Positions 7,767 to 15,566 of a DNA stretch of 15,585 bases are shown one piece after another. Under the pieces are notes generated by a model that was not told where the DNA came from, did no database searches, and saw only the letters and a program-made list of their open reading frames with translations. Numbering within the stretch: position 1 is the stretch's first letter; every line of letters starts with the position of its first letter. Made by a program: the position numbers and the translations under genes. The DNA is taken from positions 1-15,585 of the forward strand of contig JAAMXY010000082.1 of the NCBI GenBank assembly GCA_019677205.1, given 5' to 3'. Source of the stretch: Pinguiococcus pyrenoidosus. Taxonomy: Eukaryota > Sar > Pinguiophyceae > Pinguiochrysidales > Pinguiochrysidaceae.

Positions 7767-7933
7767 GAAGGGCGTTGCTTATCCAACAGGCAAACCTGAT
7801 GTTCGGTTCTGAGGCAACCCGCCTTTCATCCCCGCCGGAAGGCCATGGCCGCCTTGTCAGCTAGGATCTACACCTCCGCCAGCTAGGATCTGCACCTTCG
7901 CCAGCTAGGATCTGCACCTTCGCCAGCTAGGAT
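7767..7933. other. Convergent intergenic region eIF3i / NME7-like
   Basis: Holds the two 3' ends and most of the 22-bp tandem repeat. No further gene is seen. Confidence 0.6.
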
Positions 7934-7945
7934 CTACACCTTCTC
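7858..7945 (-). repeat. 22-bp tandem repeat, four copies, overlapping a stop codon
   Basis: Four head-to-tail copies (7858, 7880, 7902, 7924) of a unit that starts CAGCTAGGATCT on the plus strand. Copies differ at two or three positions. The fourth copy supplies the last codons and the TAG stop (7934-7936) of the NME7-like gene. At the equivalent position copy 1 also has TAG, while copies 2 and 3 have CAG. There are no spacers between units. Confidence 0.95.
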
Positions 7946-9010
7946 CAGCACCTGGAAGAAGAATCGGCACTCCAGGAAGCCGTCCTCTGGCAAGTCCGTG
8001 CAGTGCACAGCATTCAGGGCGCCTTGTGCTCCGTAGTTTGCTCGAATGCACTTCGGTCTCAGTTTCTGGGCGATCTCTACGTCTACCGGTCCACAAAGCT
8101 CCCTTAGGGCGGTCGTAACATCCACTAGGGGACCCTCTTCCGGCCCGGCCACGATCTGAATTGCCAGGGAGGGACCCGAGATGAACGATTTCAAGTGATC
8201 CCCGAAGTCCTCGAACACCCCCCGGTAGACGCCGAAAAACTCCTCCGCCATCTGCGCGGTAAGGTGCATCTGCCGCACCGCCTGCACCCGAAAGCCTGCT
8301 GCGCTGATGTCTGCGAGCACATCTCCCTGGAGCCCTTTCAGGCAGACGTGCGGCTTCACGATGCATAGTGACATGTCCCCTTCCCTGGCGGCGGTGGAAG
8401 CGACCCCGCCCTGGCTTCTCTGGAACACCAGCTCCGCACACCTCTCCGTCAGCTCCTGCGAGTCCGGGGCGAACCATCCGTCTTCCTCCGCGCCAGGCAG
8501 CTTGCCCGCGATTTCCATCCAATCCTCAAAGCTTCCGCCCACCAGCGGCCCGCAGACCTGCACCGCGCACACCTCTCCGGTCGGCAGCGGGGCTCCCGCG
8601 GCCACTGCCACCTTGGGAGAGAGTCGCAGGGTCTGCAGGTCCAGCACGCTGAAGGCGGAGGCCTCCAGGCCCCTCAGTACCGCCGATAGGCGCTCCATTC
8701 CAGAGAACACCAGGAGCCCCCTCGCCCGCTTGGGGGCCAGATACTCGCGAGTGCCCTCGTCGAAGTAGTCCACGATGTGCATCTGGCGACTGTAGATGGT
8801 GATGGTCATGCCCACGGCCAGCTGTGCAGATCGAATGCCCCGAGCGAGGCTCCGCGCCAAGAAAGTGGCCTTCCCGGGCAGCCGCAGCAGCTCAATGGTG
8901 CCATCTGGGAAGGCATTGAGGCGGAACTGCATCACGGCGTCCGCCACTTCGTTGTACCACTCCACCAGGAACGCCGTCACGCGGTCGTACTCCTCCTCGG
9001 GATGCGACAT
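7934..9010 (-). CDS. NME7: NME7-like protein: DM10 domain plus two nucleoside diphosphate kinase domains, the first degenerate
   Basis: A 358-aa protein starting at MSHPEEEYDRV; human NME7 has 376 residues and aligns from the start. Residues 10-90 form a DM10 domain (FLVEWYNEVAD, then VGMTITIYSRQMHIVDYFD). Residues about 95-205 correspond to NDK domain A but lack the KPD motif and the catalytic His, and appear shortened. Residues 213-358 are an intact NDK domain B with SLCIVKPH (Lys219), GFRVQAVRQM, SGPSLAIQI and the active-site NAVHCTDLPEDG (His336). In animals and Chlamydomonas NME7 is a microtubule inner protein of axonemal doublets and a gamma-tubulin ring component. That suggests flagellar or microtubule-nucleation use here. 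An in-frame upstream extension to 9265 has no family counterpart and is omitted. The stop lies inside a 22-bp tandem repeat. Confidence 0.93.
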   Translation of the reverse strand: MSHPEEEYDRVTAFLVEWYNEVADAVMQFRLNAFPDGTIELLRLPGKATFLARSLARGIRSAQLAVGMTITIYSRQMHIVDYFDEGTREYLAPKRARGLLVFSGMERLSAVLRGLEASAFSVLDLQTLRLSPKVAVAAGAPLPTGEVCAVQVCGPLVGGSFEDWMEIAGKLPGAEEDGWFAPDSQELTERCAELVFQRSQGGVASTAAREGDMSLCIVKPHVCLKGLQGDVLADISAAGFRVQAVRQMHLTAQMAEEFFGVYRGVFEDFGDHLKSFISGPSLAIQIVAGPEEGPLVDVTTALRELCGPVDVEIAQKLRPKCIRANYGAQGALNAVHCTDLPEDGFLECRFFFQVLEKV

Positions 9011-9550
9011 GTTCACCTCCGAGGCACTCAGCGCCCCAGCTGCGAGAAATGGCGTCGGAAGGGCAGGAGTCCACAGCGATCTCGGGATGAAACCGCCGGC
9101 GGTTGAATGCCGGGTGCGACAGACGGAACGCGATTTCGATTCAGGAAGGTTTTTATTCGACTTTTTCGATTTTGATGGCAAAGCAGTCCATATCGATCTG
9201 TATCCCAGAAGGCCGACCCGAACCGAAGCTCGAAGCAAGAGCAAAGCGCGGCCGGACGGCTTCACCGGCGTTGAGAGGCTTCCAGTCGGCGTTTGGGCGA
9301 CCTCGGTGCGTCACGGCAGAGTGGCCAGGGCTGGAAGAGGCATGGGCCATTGGGATCATCCTCGCGCCGATCGGACTGGTTCGCTGTTGGGCAAAGCTTC
9401 TTGCTTCCCCATCGATACGTGATCGATCAAGGGTCAGAAGCAGCTGGACAGGATCGCCGTTGCGGTTCTTCTCTCTCTAAATCCCTCAGCACGCTGTAGA
9501 GCTCACCAAAAGCCGGAGACTTCGTGGCAAAAGAAATCACGCGACGAACT
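9011..9550. other. 540-bp gap between NME7-like and PPP1R11 genes, no gene recognised
   Basis: Both flanking genes are on the minus strand, so this should hold the PPP1R11 3' end and the NME7-like promoter/5' UTR. Open frames exist on both strands but show no recognisable protein. A short T-rich stretch near 9150-9175 and a few ATCGAT-type palindromes are the only visible structure. Confidence 0.5.
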
Positions 9551-9991
9551 TCATGCGTGGTACGTCTCGTGCTTTTTGTAGCTTCTGTTTTTCGGAGGCG
9601 CCGGTGCGTCGCCTTCGAAGTCGCTGTCAGACTCGTCCGAGTCGCTTTCGCCGAACTGACGCGCTTTGTGGAAGATGCAGCACCGCTTCGAGCTCTTCTT
9701 GTTCATGTGCTCGTTGTCCACGACGTCGTGCGCCCATCGTACGTGAGGCTTCGGCTGCGACCAGAGCCACGCAAGCATTAGTCGAGCAATCCCAAGTAGA
9801 GCATGGAAGCATCTCCAATTCAGTAAGAGAAAGTATCCAACTTGCAGTCGACCTGGCCAACTTGCGACGTCCCATACCTCTAATTTCAATCGAAGAGGAG
9901 CTTCCTTTGCCTCCGCCTTGGCTTCACGGCGGCTCTCCGTCAGCGTCTGTGTGGTCTGCTGGCCGCTCGGTGCTGGCTTCTGTCCACTCAT
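9551..9991 (-). CDS. PPP1R11: Protein phosphatase 1 regulatory inhibitor, PPP1R11 / YPI1 (inhibitor-3) family, two exons
   Basis: Spliced coding sequence complement(9878..9991, 9551..9754), 105 aa; human PPP1R11 has 126. The family core is unmistakable: [19 protein letters not shown], then [11 protein letters not shown] and an acidic serine run (SDSDESDSD). HVRW at residues 42-45 sits where the family's PP1-docking KVEW motif lies. The protein should be a small, mostly disordered nuclear regulator that binds PP1 catalytic subunit. The N-terminus [10 protein letters not shown] resembles the Gln/Thr-rich family start; the open frame upstream to 10102 is ignored. A 123-bp intron must be removed to join LRLKLE to PKPHVRW; read through, it would add a hydrophobic 41-residue insert. 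It shares a divergent promoter with the PPP phosphatase gene. Confidence 0.93.
   Translation of the reverse strand: MSGQKPAPSGQQTTQTLTESRREAKAEAKEAPLRLKLEVWDVASWPGRLQVGYFLLLNWRCFHALLGIARLMLAWLWSQPKPHVRWAHDVVDNEHMNKKSSKRCCIFHKARQFGESDSDESDSDFEGDAPAPPKNRSYKKHETYHA
9755..9877 (-). other. PPP1R11 intron (123 bp, phase 0, open reading frame throughout)
   Basis: Minus-strand donor GTATGG after GAG, acceptor TCGCAG before CCG AAG. A CTAAT branch-like sequence lies about 20-25 nt before the acceptor. Family alignment supports removal. The intron is 3n and has no in-frame stop. Confidence 0.85.
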
Positions 9992-10538
9992 CCTTCTGGC
10001 GCAAGGCCGCACGACTCGGGTAAGAGACGGGACTGCGAAATTTTTGCCCAGTCCGCGGGCAGTTCGCGCGCGAAAGACGAGGACTCGAGACCTCGGAAGC
10101 AATCCGAACGGAGTTCTGTACGCTTATTTACGCGTGTTATTCGCGACTTGAGGTATTCTCTTGTTTGTAAGTAATTTTAAATCATAATTATTTAAATATA
10201 TCTAATTTATAGACAATCAGGGAATATTCATATTTCAAAGTGGACGGGACGTTCTTGTCGTCGACGTCTGTGGAGCAGCGATTCCCAAAGGAAGACGCAC
10301 GCACGCGCGATGGCGCGGACTTTGGCGCCGTCCTTCCCTGGCCGTTTGTGCGCGTAAGCCGTAGCACAACCATCGCCGGGGTATCATCTGGAGTCGAAGC
10401 TTTGGAAGCGAGCGTCTTCTTCTCTTGGTCCAAACTGAACGCCACTTTCTTAACGGAGTGGGACCGGAAAACGCACAAGTGCGGCTTAGCGTTTGGCCCA
10501 GTTTACCCCCTGAGGCCTTCGGAGAGTGTCTGAGAGCC
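9992..10538. promoter_or_regulatory. Divergent promoter region PPP1R11 / PPP phosphatase, with AT-rich island
   Basis: A 547-bp gap between head-to-head genes. At 10161-10220 the sequence is about 85% A+T, with ATTTTAAAT and TATTTAAATATA, against GC-rich flanks. GCGCGAAA at 10068-10075 (inside the palindrome TTCGCGCGCGAA) lies 77 bp upstream of the inhibitor ATG. TTTGGCGC at 10321-10328 lies about 210 bp upstream of the phosphatase ATG. Both fit TTTSSCGC on one strand. No gene is recognised in the gap. Confidence 0.55.
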
Positions 10539-12596
10539 ATGGAAATCGAGGCACCCGCACCGCAGCCTCCCGCAGGGGACATGCGCCCGCCCATCGTGCA
10601 GCGCTCCACGAGTTCCGGGAACCGGCCGGGCACGCCGCCCACCGGAAGCGCGGATCTGGTCCGGAAGCTCCAGGCGCAGGTGCGGAAGCTCAAGGAGGAC
10701 AACCGGAGATTGCGATCTCGGAAGAACGGCGTTCCGAAGCGGAAGCATCCGCTCAACGTGCTTTCGCACGCGATCGACAACGATGGAACGCCGCACAAAG
10801 TCCGGCTGGGCCGCGCCGCTTCCATCACGACCGCCGCGGTCATCGCGGACACGCCCATTTCTCGGGACGATCCCCTCGCGGAGAGAATGATTGAGATCTT
10901 CTCCAAGCCCTTGGATCACGTGGAGCATCTGCGCTCTGTCGACTTCGCGGACGACATTCTCCGCATCTGCGAGCTCGTCAATCCGATATTCGAGCGCGAG
11001 CAACGGGTGATCTCGCTTCAGTCTCCCGTGTACGTCTTCGGCGATATCCATGGAAACATCGAGGACTTGCACTTCTTTGCGGATAACATCTGGAAGCTCG
11101 GGATGAACTTGACCGCTGGCCGGTTCCTGTTTTTGGGCGACTACGTGGATCGCGGGCTGAGCGGGCTGGAATGCGTGGGCTATCTACTGGCCTTGAAAGT
11201 TTTGTATCCGTGCAAGATCTATCTGCTGCGCGGGAATCACGAGCTGCGCGATGTCAACGGGTGGGAAACGCACTATCAGGAGCGGAGCTTCCTGCGGCAG
11301 TGCAAGGATCGCTTCGGCGTGGCCAAGGGCATCGAGGTCTGGGAAGCGGTGAACAAGGTTTTTGATCGATTGCCACTGGCGGCCGTCATCGACAGAGACA
11401 TCTTCTGTGTGCACGGTGGGATTCCCAGGCCGCTGGACTCGAATGAACTTGCTCAGGCGCGGCTCGCGACGGCTTCGGCGAACCAGCACGTGCGCAGCCA
11501 GCACCATCTGCCTCAGAGTCCGTCGTCTGGCATCCCGATTCCGTTCGAGGACTCTTCGCCGACCTTCGCTGGGCCTTTTACGATGGCGTCGAGTCCGTCA
11601 TATTCTCACTCTCTGCTCGGCCTGACGTCGAGTCGGCCGCGGAGCTACAGCAGCTCGTCGAGCATCAGCGCTTCGTCTGCGGGACCTCCGCAGCAAGTTC
11701 CTGTGCTCCACCCCGGGTTGTCATCACCGGGATCACCGGCTCCGCTTGGTACGCCTAGAGGTGCGACCAGGATGGAGAGCATCCTGGTGGTGCCGATTGT
11801 CGCGGGTGTCGCCCCGACGTACTCGTACGAGACCGGATCGACGCAGCGCGTTGCCTCCGACTGCCTGTGGTCCGATCCGGCGAGCGACGAGCAGGAAGCC
11901 CACCTGGACAGCAACGGCTTCGGCGCGAGCGTGCGTGGCGGGGGCGCGATATGCTTTGGATCGAAGGCCGTCGACGACTTCCTCAAGGACACCGGCTACT
12001 CGTATATTATAAGAGCGCACGAAGCTCATGCTGAAGGGGTCGCTCTCTGCAAGGGCGCCCGCGTGTTCACCGTCTTCAGCACCAGCAAGGACCACGGCCA
12101 GGGAAGCGCGGCCATGGCAGGATGCATTCTCGTCGACGTCGAGGAGATTCAGGTCATCAATAGGAGCCCAGCGTACCAGAATCGCTTTGTTCACCGCCGC
12201 GACAGTGCCGCCCTCGTCGGCTGGGACGATGCTCTGATCGACACGGGGATCGACCTCGGCCTGGTGATGGAGGACTCCGCGGGGGAAGACGACGGCTTTG
12301 AGGACGAGGACGAGAGCGGCGACGCGGACGAAGACGAGGAGATCGAGCTCGACGACGACGAGCCGGATCTGGTGACCCATTCTCGACTCCAGCGGGGGCC
12401 GCAGGAGGCCTACCGCTTCGAGCCGGGAAGCACTCATTTCTTCGGGACGCCCGGCCTGGACGATCCGATGGAGTCGGACGACGACTATCACCCCCCTAGT
12501 AAGCGCATCAACGATCTTCCGCTGTTCTCCGAGGACGCCGAGCTGACGAGAGATGGATCTGCGGGGGCTGAGAATGACCGCCGCGACGCTGCGTAG
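10539..12596 (+). CDS. Large PPP-family serine/threonine protein phosphatase with insertion and acidic C-terminal tail
   Basis: A 685-aa protein; the ATG at 10539 sits in a GCCATGG context. A short leucine-spaced basic helix (about 39-62) and a basic KRK patch precede the catalytic domain. PPP signatures are GDIHGN (168-173), GDYVDRG (200-206), RGNHE (231-235), VHGG (291-294), WSDP (444-447) and RAHE (492-495), so all metal ligands known from PP1 are present. About 140 residues of Ser/Pro-rich low-complexity sequence (300-438) interrupt the domain between HGG and WSDP. The usual SAPNYC loop is replaced by [10 protein letters not shown] (513-522). The tail is strongly acidic (581-610). It is not PP1, PP2A, calcineurin, PP5 or a Kelch phosphatase by architecture; I infer a protist-specific PPP subgroup. 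Substrates are unknown. It converges with DHFR-TS, 124 bp apart. Confidence 0.9.
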   Translation: MEIEAPAPQPPAGDMRPPIVQRSTSSGNRPGTPPTGSADLVRKLQAQVRKLKEDNRRLRSRKNGVPKRKHPLNVLSHAIDNDGTPHKVRLGRAASITTAAVIADTPISRDDPLAERMIEIFSKPLDHVEHLRSVDFADDILRICELVNPIFEREQRVISLQSPVYVFGDIHGNIEDLHFFADNIWKLGMNLTAGRFLFLGDYVDRGLSGLECVGYLLALKVLYPCKIYLLRGNHELRDVNGWETHYQERSFLRQCKDRFGVAKGIEVWEAVNKVFDRLPLAAVIDRDIFCVHGGIPRPLDSNELAQARLATASANQHVRSQHHLPQSPSSGIPIPFEDSSPTFAGPFTMASSPSYSHSLLGLTSSRPRSYSSSSSISASSAGPPQQVPVLHPGLSSPGSPAPLGTPRGATRMESILVVPIVAGVAPTYSYETGSTQRVASDCLWSDPASDEQEAHLDSNGFGASVRGGGAICFGSKAVDDFLKDTGYSYIIRAHEAHAEGVALCKGARVFTVFSTSKDHGQGSAAMAGCILVDVEEIQVINRSPAYQNRFVHRRDSAALVGWDDALIDTGIDLGLVMEDSAGEDDGFEDEDESGDADEDEEIELDDDEPDLVTHSRLQRGPQEAYRFEPGSTHFFGTPGLDDPMESDDDYHPPSKRINDLPLFSEDAELTRDGSAGAENDRRDAA

Positions 12597-12720
12597 ACGC
12601 TTGGGATCATCACACGATATGAACCAGCAGATATTTTAGTCCATTCCATCGCCACCACCTGCACTCAAAGCTCCTGTACTCAAAGCTCCTCTTCCACGCA
12701 CGCCAGAACGGCTCGCGCGG
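12597..12720. other. Convergent intergenic region with a 15-bp direct duplication
   Basis: 124 bp between two stop codons. Two near-identical 15-bp units (ACTCAAAGCTCCT core) lie at 12661-12690. Nothing else is visible. Confidence 0.6.
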
Positions 12721-14379
12721 CTAGACGGCCATATCCATCTTCACCCCTCTGTGGTGCCGGTAGTTGTGGAGCACGAAATCCGAGAACTCGAAGCTATCGA
12801 TGTCCGTCTTCTTACTATTGACCTCGAGCGTGGGGAAGGGGAGTGGCTCGCGTCGAAGTTGCTCTTTCAGGGGCTCGACATGGTTGAGGTACACATGGGC
12901 GTCACCAATGCAATGGACAAAGTCTCCAGGCTGCAGGCCCGTGACTTGCGCGATGATGCGCGTCAGCAGCGCGTAGGAAGCGATGTTGAACGGCACGCCG
13001 AGGCCCATGTCACCGGACCTCTGGTACAGCAGGCAGGACAGCTCACCATCTGCCACGTAGAACTGGGCCATCATGTGACACGGAGGCAGCGCCATCTTCG
13101 GAAGGTCGCTCGGGTTCCACGCGGTCAAGATGTGCCGCCTGGATTCGGGATTGGCCTTCAGGTCACTAATGATCTGCCGGAGCTGGTCGACGCCCTCTCC
13201 AGCGTAGTCGGCGTGCATGTCGCGATACTGAGCCCCAAAGTGCCTCCACTGGAAGCCGTAGACCGGCCCCAGGTCCCCAACTTCGCGATCCGTGAGGCCC
13301 CGCTTGTCCAGGAACTCTCGCGAACCGTTGCCATCCCAAATGTGGATGTTCTTCTCCGCAAGAACGTTCGCGTTGGTGCATCCCTGGATGAACCAGAGAA
13401 GCTCCTCGGCCAGCCCTCTCCAGAAGACCCTCTTGGTCGTCAGCAGAGGAAAGCTTCCGTCGCGGAGCGAAAAGCGCATCTGCACGCCGAACTTACTGAG
13501 CGTGCCAGTTCCGGTCCGATCTCCGCGCTCCACCCCGCTTTCGATGATGTCACGCACAAGGTCAAGGTACTGCCACTCTGCGTGGTCAGGATTGGTCCGA
13601 GCCTGCGCCTGAGGCTGGGCCTGGGCCTGAGGCGGGCCATCCGTGGCGGCCGCGCCAGTGGCTCGACGCTCGTAGGTCACAAAGCTATACCGGAAATTCT
13701 CGTCCACTTGGTCTCCAGATTCGGCAACCCGCATGTAGGCAGAGCCGTCGATGCGTGGGAGAAAAGTGTCGCAGCCGAGGTCCTCCTCGGTTCCTGCAAT
13801 GCTGCTGCGTCAGACCTTCCGCCGGGCATCCGCCAAAGCATCGGTGGAGTGGAAACCCGAGATGGGGCTGGCTTACCCTCCAGGGGAGTCACTTCCGTGA
13901 GCACGATCCTCTTGCAGTAGCTGGACCGTAAGGCATCTGCGTACACGCTACCGCCGCCGATCACGAAGACGTCCTCCACCTGATCGCAATGGATCCCGCC
14001 AGGTGCGACCATCGCCAGCGCCTCCTCAAGCGACGACGCGACCGCGACTTGCTCCGGAAGCTGGCCTCGTAGACTCTCCGGATGTCTGCTGAGCACTATG
14101 TTCAGCCGCCCAGACAGGGGCCTAAACTTGCTAGGGATGCTCTCCCACGTCTTGCGGCCCATGATGACGGCGTTGCGATGGCCCGGAATCCGCGTCTCCG
14201 AGGTCAGCTTCTTGAAGAAAGACATGTCGCCACGGATGCGCCATGGAAGTTTTCCGTCCTGAAGAGGTCTCAAGACTTGAGGAACGTGTGAATTGCGGCG
14301 GGCGTAGCAGAAACAAGACCTTGCCGATGCCCAAGGAGCTCGCGGTTGCGGCGACGACCACCACGAAGTGGCGCAGCAT
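12721..14379 (-). CDS. DHFR-TS: Bifunctional dihydrofolate reductase-thymidylate synthase, three exons
   Basis: Spliced coding sequence complement(14320..14379, 13877..14258, 12721..13793), 504 aa. The DHFR half (about 1-190) has [27 protein letters not shown] with catalytic acid Asp31, [25 protein letters not shown] and [11 protein letters not shown] Gln/Ala-rich linker (around residues 195-215) leads to the TS half, with [38 protein letters not shown], catalytic Cys386 in [31 protein letters not shown] and the C-terminus MDMAV. It makes dTMP from dUMP and regenerates tetrahydrofolate. The fused form is usual in plants, algae and protists and forms homodimers through TS. The ATG at 14379 gives a standard DHFR start; in-frame ATGs at 14439 and 14583 would add 20 or 68 residues, the longer being basic and possibly organelle-targeting. 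Confidence 0.96.
13794..13876 (-). other. DHFR-TS intron 2 (83 bp, phase 1)
   Basis: Minus-strand donor GTAAGC, acceptor TTGCAG. Removal joins LTEVTPLEG to [15 protein letters not shown], restoring the conserved DHFR strand and the frame into TS. Confidence 0.92.
14259..14319 (-). other. DHFR-TS intron 1 (61 bp, phase 0)
   Basis: Minus-strand donor GTCTTG, acceptor CTTCAG. It splits the DHFR glycine-lysine element: SSLGIGK joins DGKLPW. The donor is weak compared with the GTRAGT consensus. Confidence 0.9.
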
Positions 14380-14832
14380 CGCGTTCGCTGGTGTACAGCT
14401 TGACAACTTGGCAGATGCCTGGTTGGTGAGGTGGCTCATCTTCCTTGCGAGGCCAGGAGACTGCGAAAGGAACTCTTGCCAGCCAAAGTCGACGACGGAG
14501 GCGCCGAATTCCTTGTGCAAATTGAACGCAGAATGGCGGGAAACTGCGGAGCAAGCCTTGATCCTCCACACGCCCGCATGCATCGGCACCCTGTTTTGGT
14601 TGATCCTGCTACTCGAGTATCTACTTTGGGTACCTTTCTGAGGACAGAAGGTAGGCACCGGCTGCTACTAGACTACCAGCTCAAACGCGGCGAAGTATAC
14701 AGCTCAGCTGATGCAGCCACTGCGTCAGCCACGACGGCGCAAGTGACGGCCAAAACGGCGCGAAACAGCGCAAAGGTCCGCTCGATCATCAGAGTCGACC
14801 TCGCGTGCGCAGCCACACGATAAAGCTTCAGA
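14380..14832. promoter_or_regulatory. Divergent promoter region DHFR-TS / YGGT gene
   Basis: 453 bp between head-to-head genes. Unlike the other three divergent gaps it has no AT-rich island. GCGGGAAA at 14536-14543 (TTTCCCGC on the DHFR-TS strand) lies about 155 bp upstream of the chosen DHFR-TS ATG and matches the E2F consensus. Part of the gap could encode an N-terminal extension of DHFR-TS if an upstream ATG is used. A plus-strand open frame at 14431-14823 lacks an ATG start at its beginning and any recognisable product. Confidence 0.5.
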
Positions 14833-15348
14833 ATGAACACGCGGGTGATGCTTCTCATGTCGAGCCTATTGGCGTCCGGGACCGCATTGCGAGTGCAGCC
14901 GAGATCCGGCAGTCGCATCGCGCCGCTCCAGCGGCCTGTGACCCCCTCCGCCTCGACGGCCGCATCGGGAAAGGATGATCAACTTGGCGAAGTGGCCATG
15001 GGAATGGGCGTGCTGCTGGCGATGAATGCGGTGGCTCCGCAGACGGCGCTTGCGGCCGAAGCTTGGGTGAAGCCGGTGTCGGTGGTGCTGGGGCCGGCGG
15101 TGAACATCGCGATTCTCATGTTCCTCATGCGCACTGTGCTTAGCTGGTATCCGAACAAGAATCTGAACAAGCTGCCTTGGAACATCGTGGCCTGGCCGAC
15201 CGAGCCGGTGCTCTCGGCCACGCGGAAGGTGGTGCCACCCGCCTTCGGCGTCGACATCAGCCCGATCGTGTGGATCTTCATCCTGTCGTTCATCAACGAG
15301 ACGCTCCTGGGACCGCAAGGGCTTTTTACCATCATGCTCTCAAAGTAG
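14833..15348 (+). CDS. YGGT-family plastid membrane protein (YlmG / CCB3-like)
   Basis: A 171-aa protein. A signal peptide (residues 1-18, ending ASGTA) is followed by LRVQPRSGSRIAPLQRP and a Ser/Thr/Ala-rich stretch, giving a bipartite plastid leader, here with Leu rather than Phe after the cleavage point. A hydrophobic segment (about 53-74, ending TALAAE) could be a further thylakoid signal or a membrane span. The YGGT domain follows: VSVVLGPAVNIAILMFLMRT, VLSWYP, WPTEPVLSATRKVVPP, FGVDISPIVWIFILSFI. Two membrane helices flank the conserved TEP/PP loop. In plants and algae this family acts in cytochrome b6 haem attachment (CCB3) or in nucleoid/thylakoid organisation (YlmG1); which applies cannot be told from sequence. 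No intron is needed. The stop lies in a 9-bp tandem repeat. Confidence 0.9.
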   Translation: MNTRVMLLMSSLLASGTALRVQPRSGSRIAPLQRPVTPSASTAASGKDDQLGEVAMGMGVLLAMNAVAPQTALAAEAWVKPVSVVLGPAVNIAILMFLMRTVLSWYPNKNLNKLPWNIVAWPTEPVLSATRKVVPPAFGVDISPIVWIFILSFINETLLGPQGLFTIMLSK

Positions 15349-15378
15349 AACAAGTAGAACAAGCAGAACAAGTAGGCG
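15343..15378 (+). repeat. 9-bp tandem repeat spanning the YGGT stop codon
   Basis: Units AAGTAGAAC, AAGTAGAAC, AAGCAGAAC, then AAGTAGGCG. The repeat is in frame, so the real stop TAG is followed by a second TAG three codons later and a fourth-unit TAG; the third unit has CAG. Confidence 0.95.
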
Positions 15379-15532
15379 CTTACTAAGGGTCCCCGCCATC
15401 CTTCCATCTGCCAATGCTTGACTTCAAGCCCGATGGCTGATTGAAGAGGACGAGCGGCTTTCCTTTCTCTCCAATCCACACATCCACGAATTCGCAAATC
15501 TACAAATATCCGCAGATCCACCCATTCCAAAG
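15379..15532. other. Downstream flank of the YGGT gene, no gene recognised
   Basis: Contains loosely repeated ATCCAC/ATCTAC-type words between about 15473 and 15525. No coding sequence is supported. Confidence 0.4.
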
Positions 15533-15566
15533 GGACGTGGCGCTCCGCAAGCAGAGCGCCACGTCC
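15533..15566. repeat. Perfect 13-bp inverted repeat with 8-nt loop
   Basis: Left arm GGACGTGGCGCTC (15533-15545), loop CGCAAGCA, right arm GAGCGCCACGTCC (15554-15566). All 13 pairs are Watson-Crick and mostly G-C, so RNA or single-stranded DNA would form a stable hairpin. There is no T-run after it. Function unknown; it lies 185 bp after the YGGT stop. Confidence 0.9.

Noticed and set aside
7858-7945. CRISPR array
   Set aside because: The 22-bp units are directly adjacent with no spacers, in a eukaryotic genome.
8796-9422. Plus-strand open frame running from inside the NME7-like gene into the gap upstream
   Set aside because: Overlaps the NME7 N-terminal coding region in antisense and resembles no protein.
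12751-13920. 389-codon plus-strand open frame over DHFR-TS
   Set aside because: It lies opposite the conserved TS exon and crosses intron 2; a frame shadow.
14431-14823. 130-codon plus-strand open frame upstream of the YGGT gene
   Set aside because: It begins with GTG rather than ATG, has no domain, and overlaps the DHFR-TS promoter. Kept only as non-coding.
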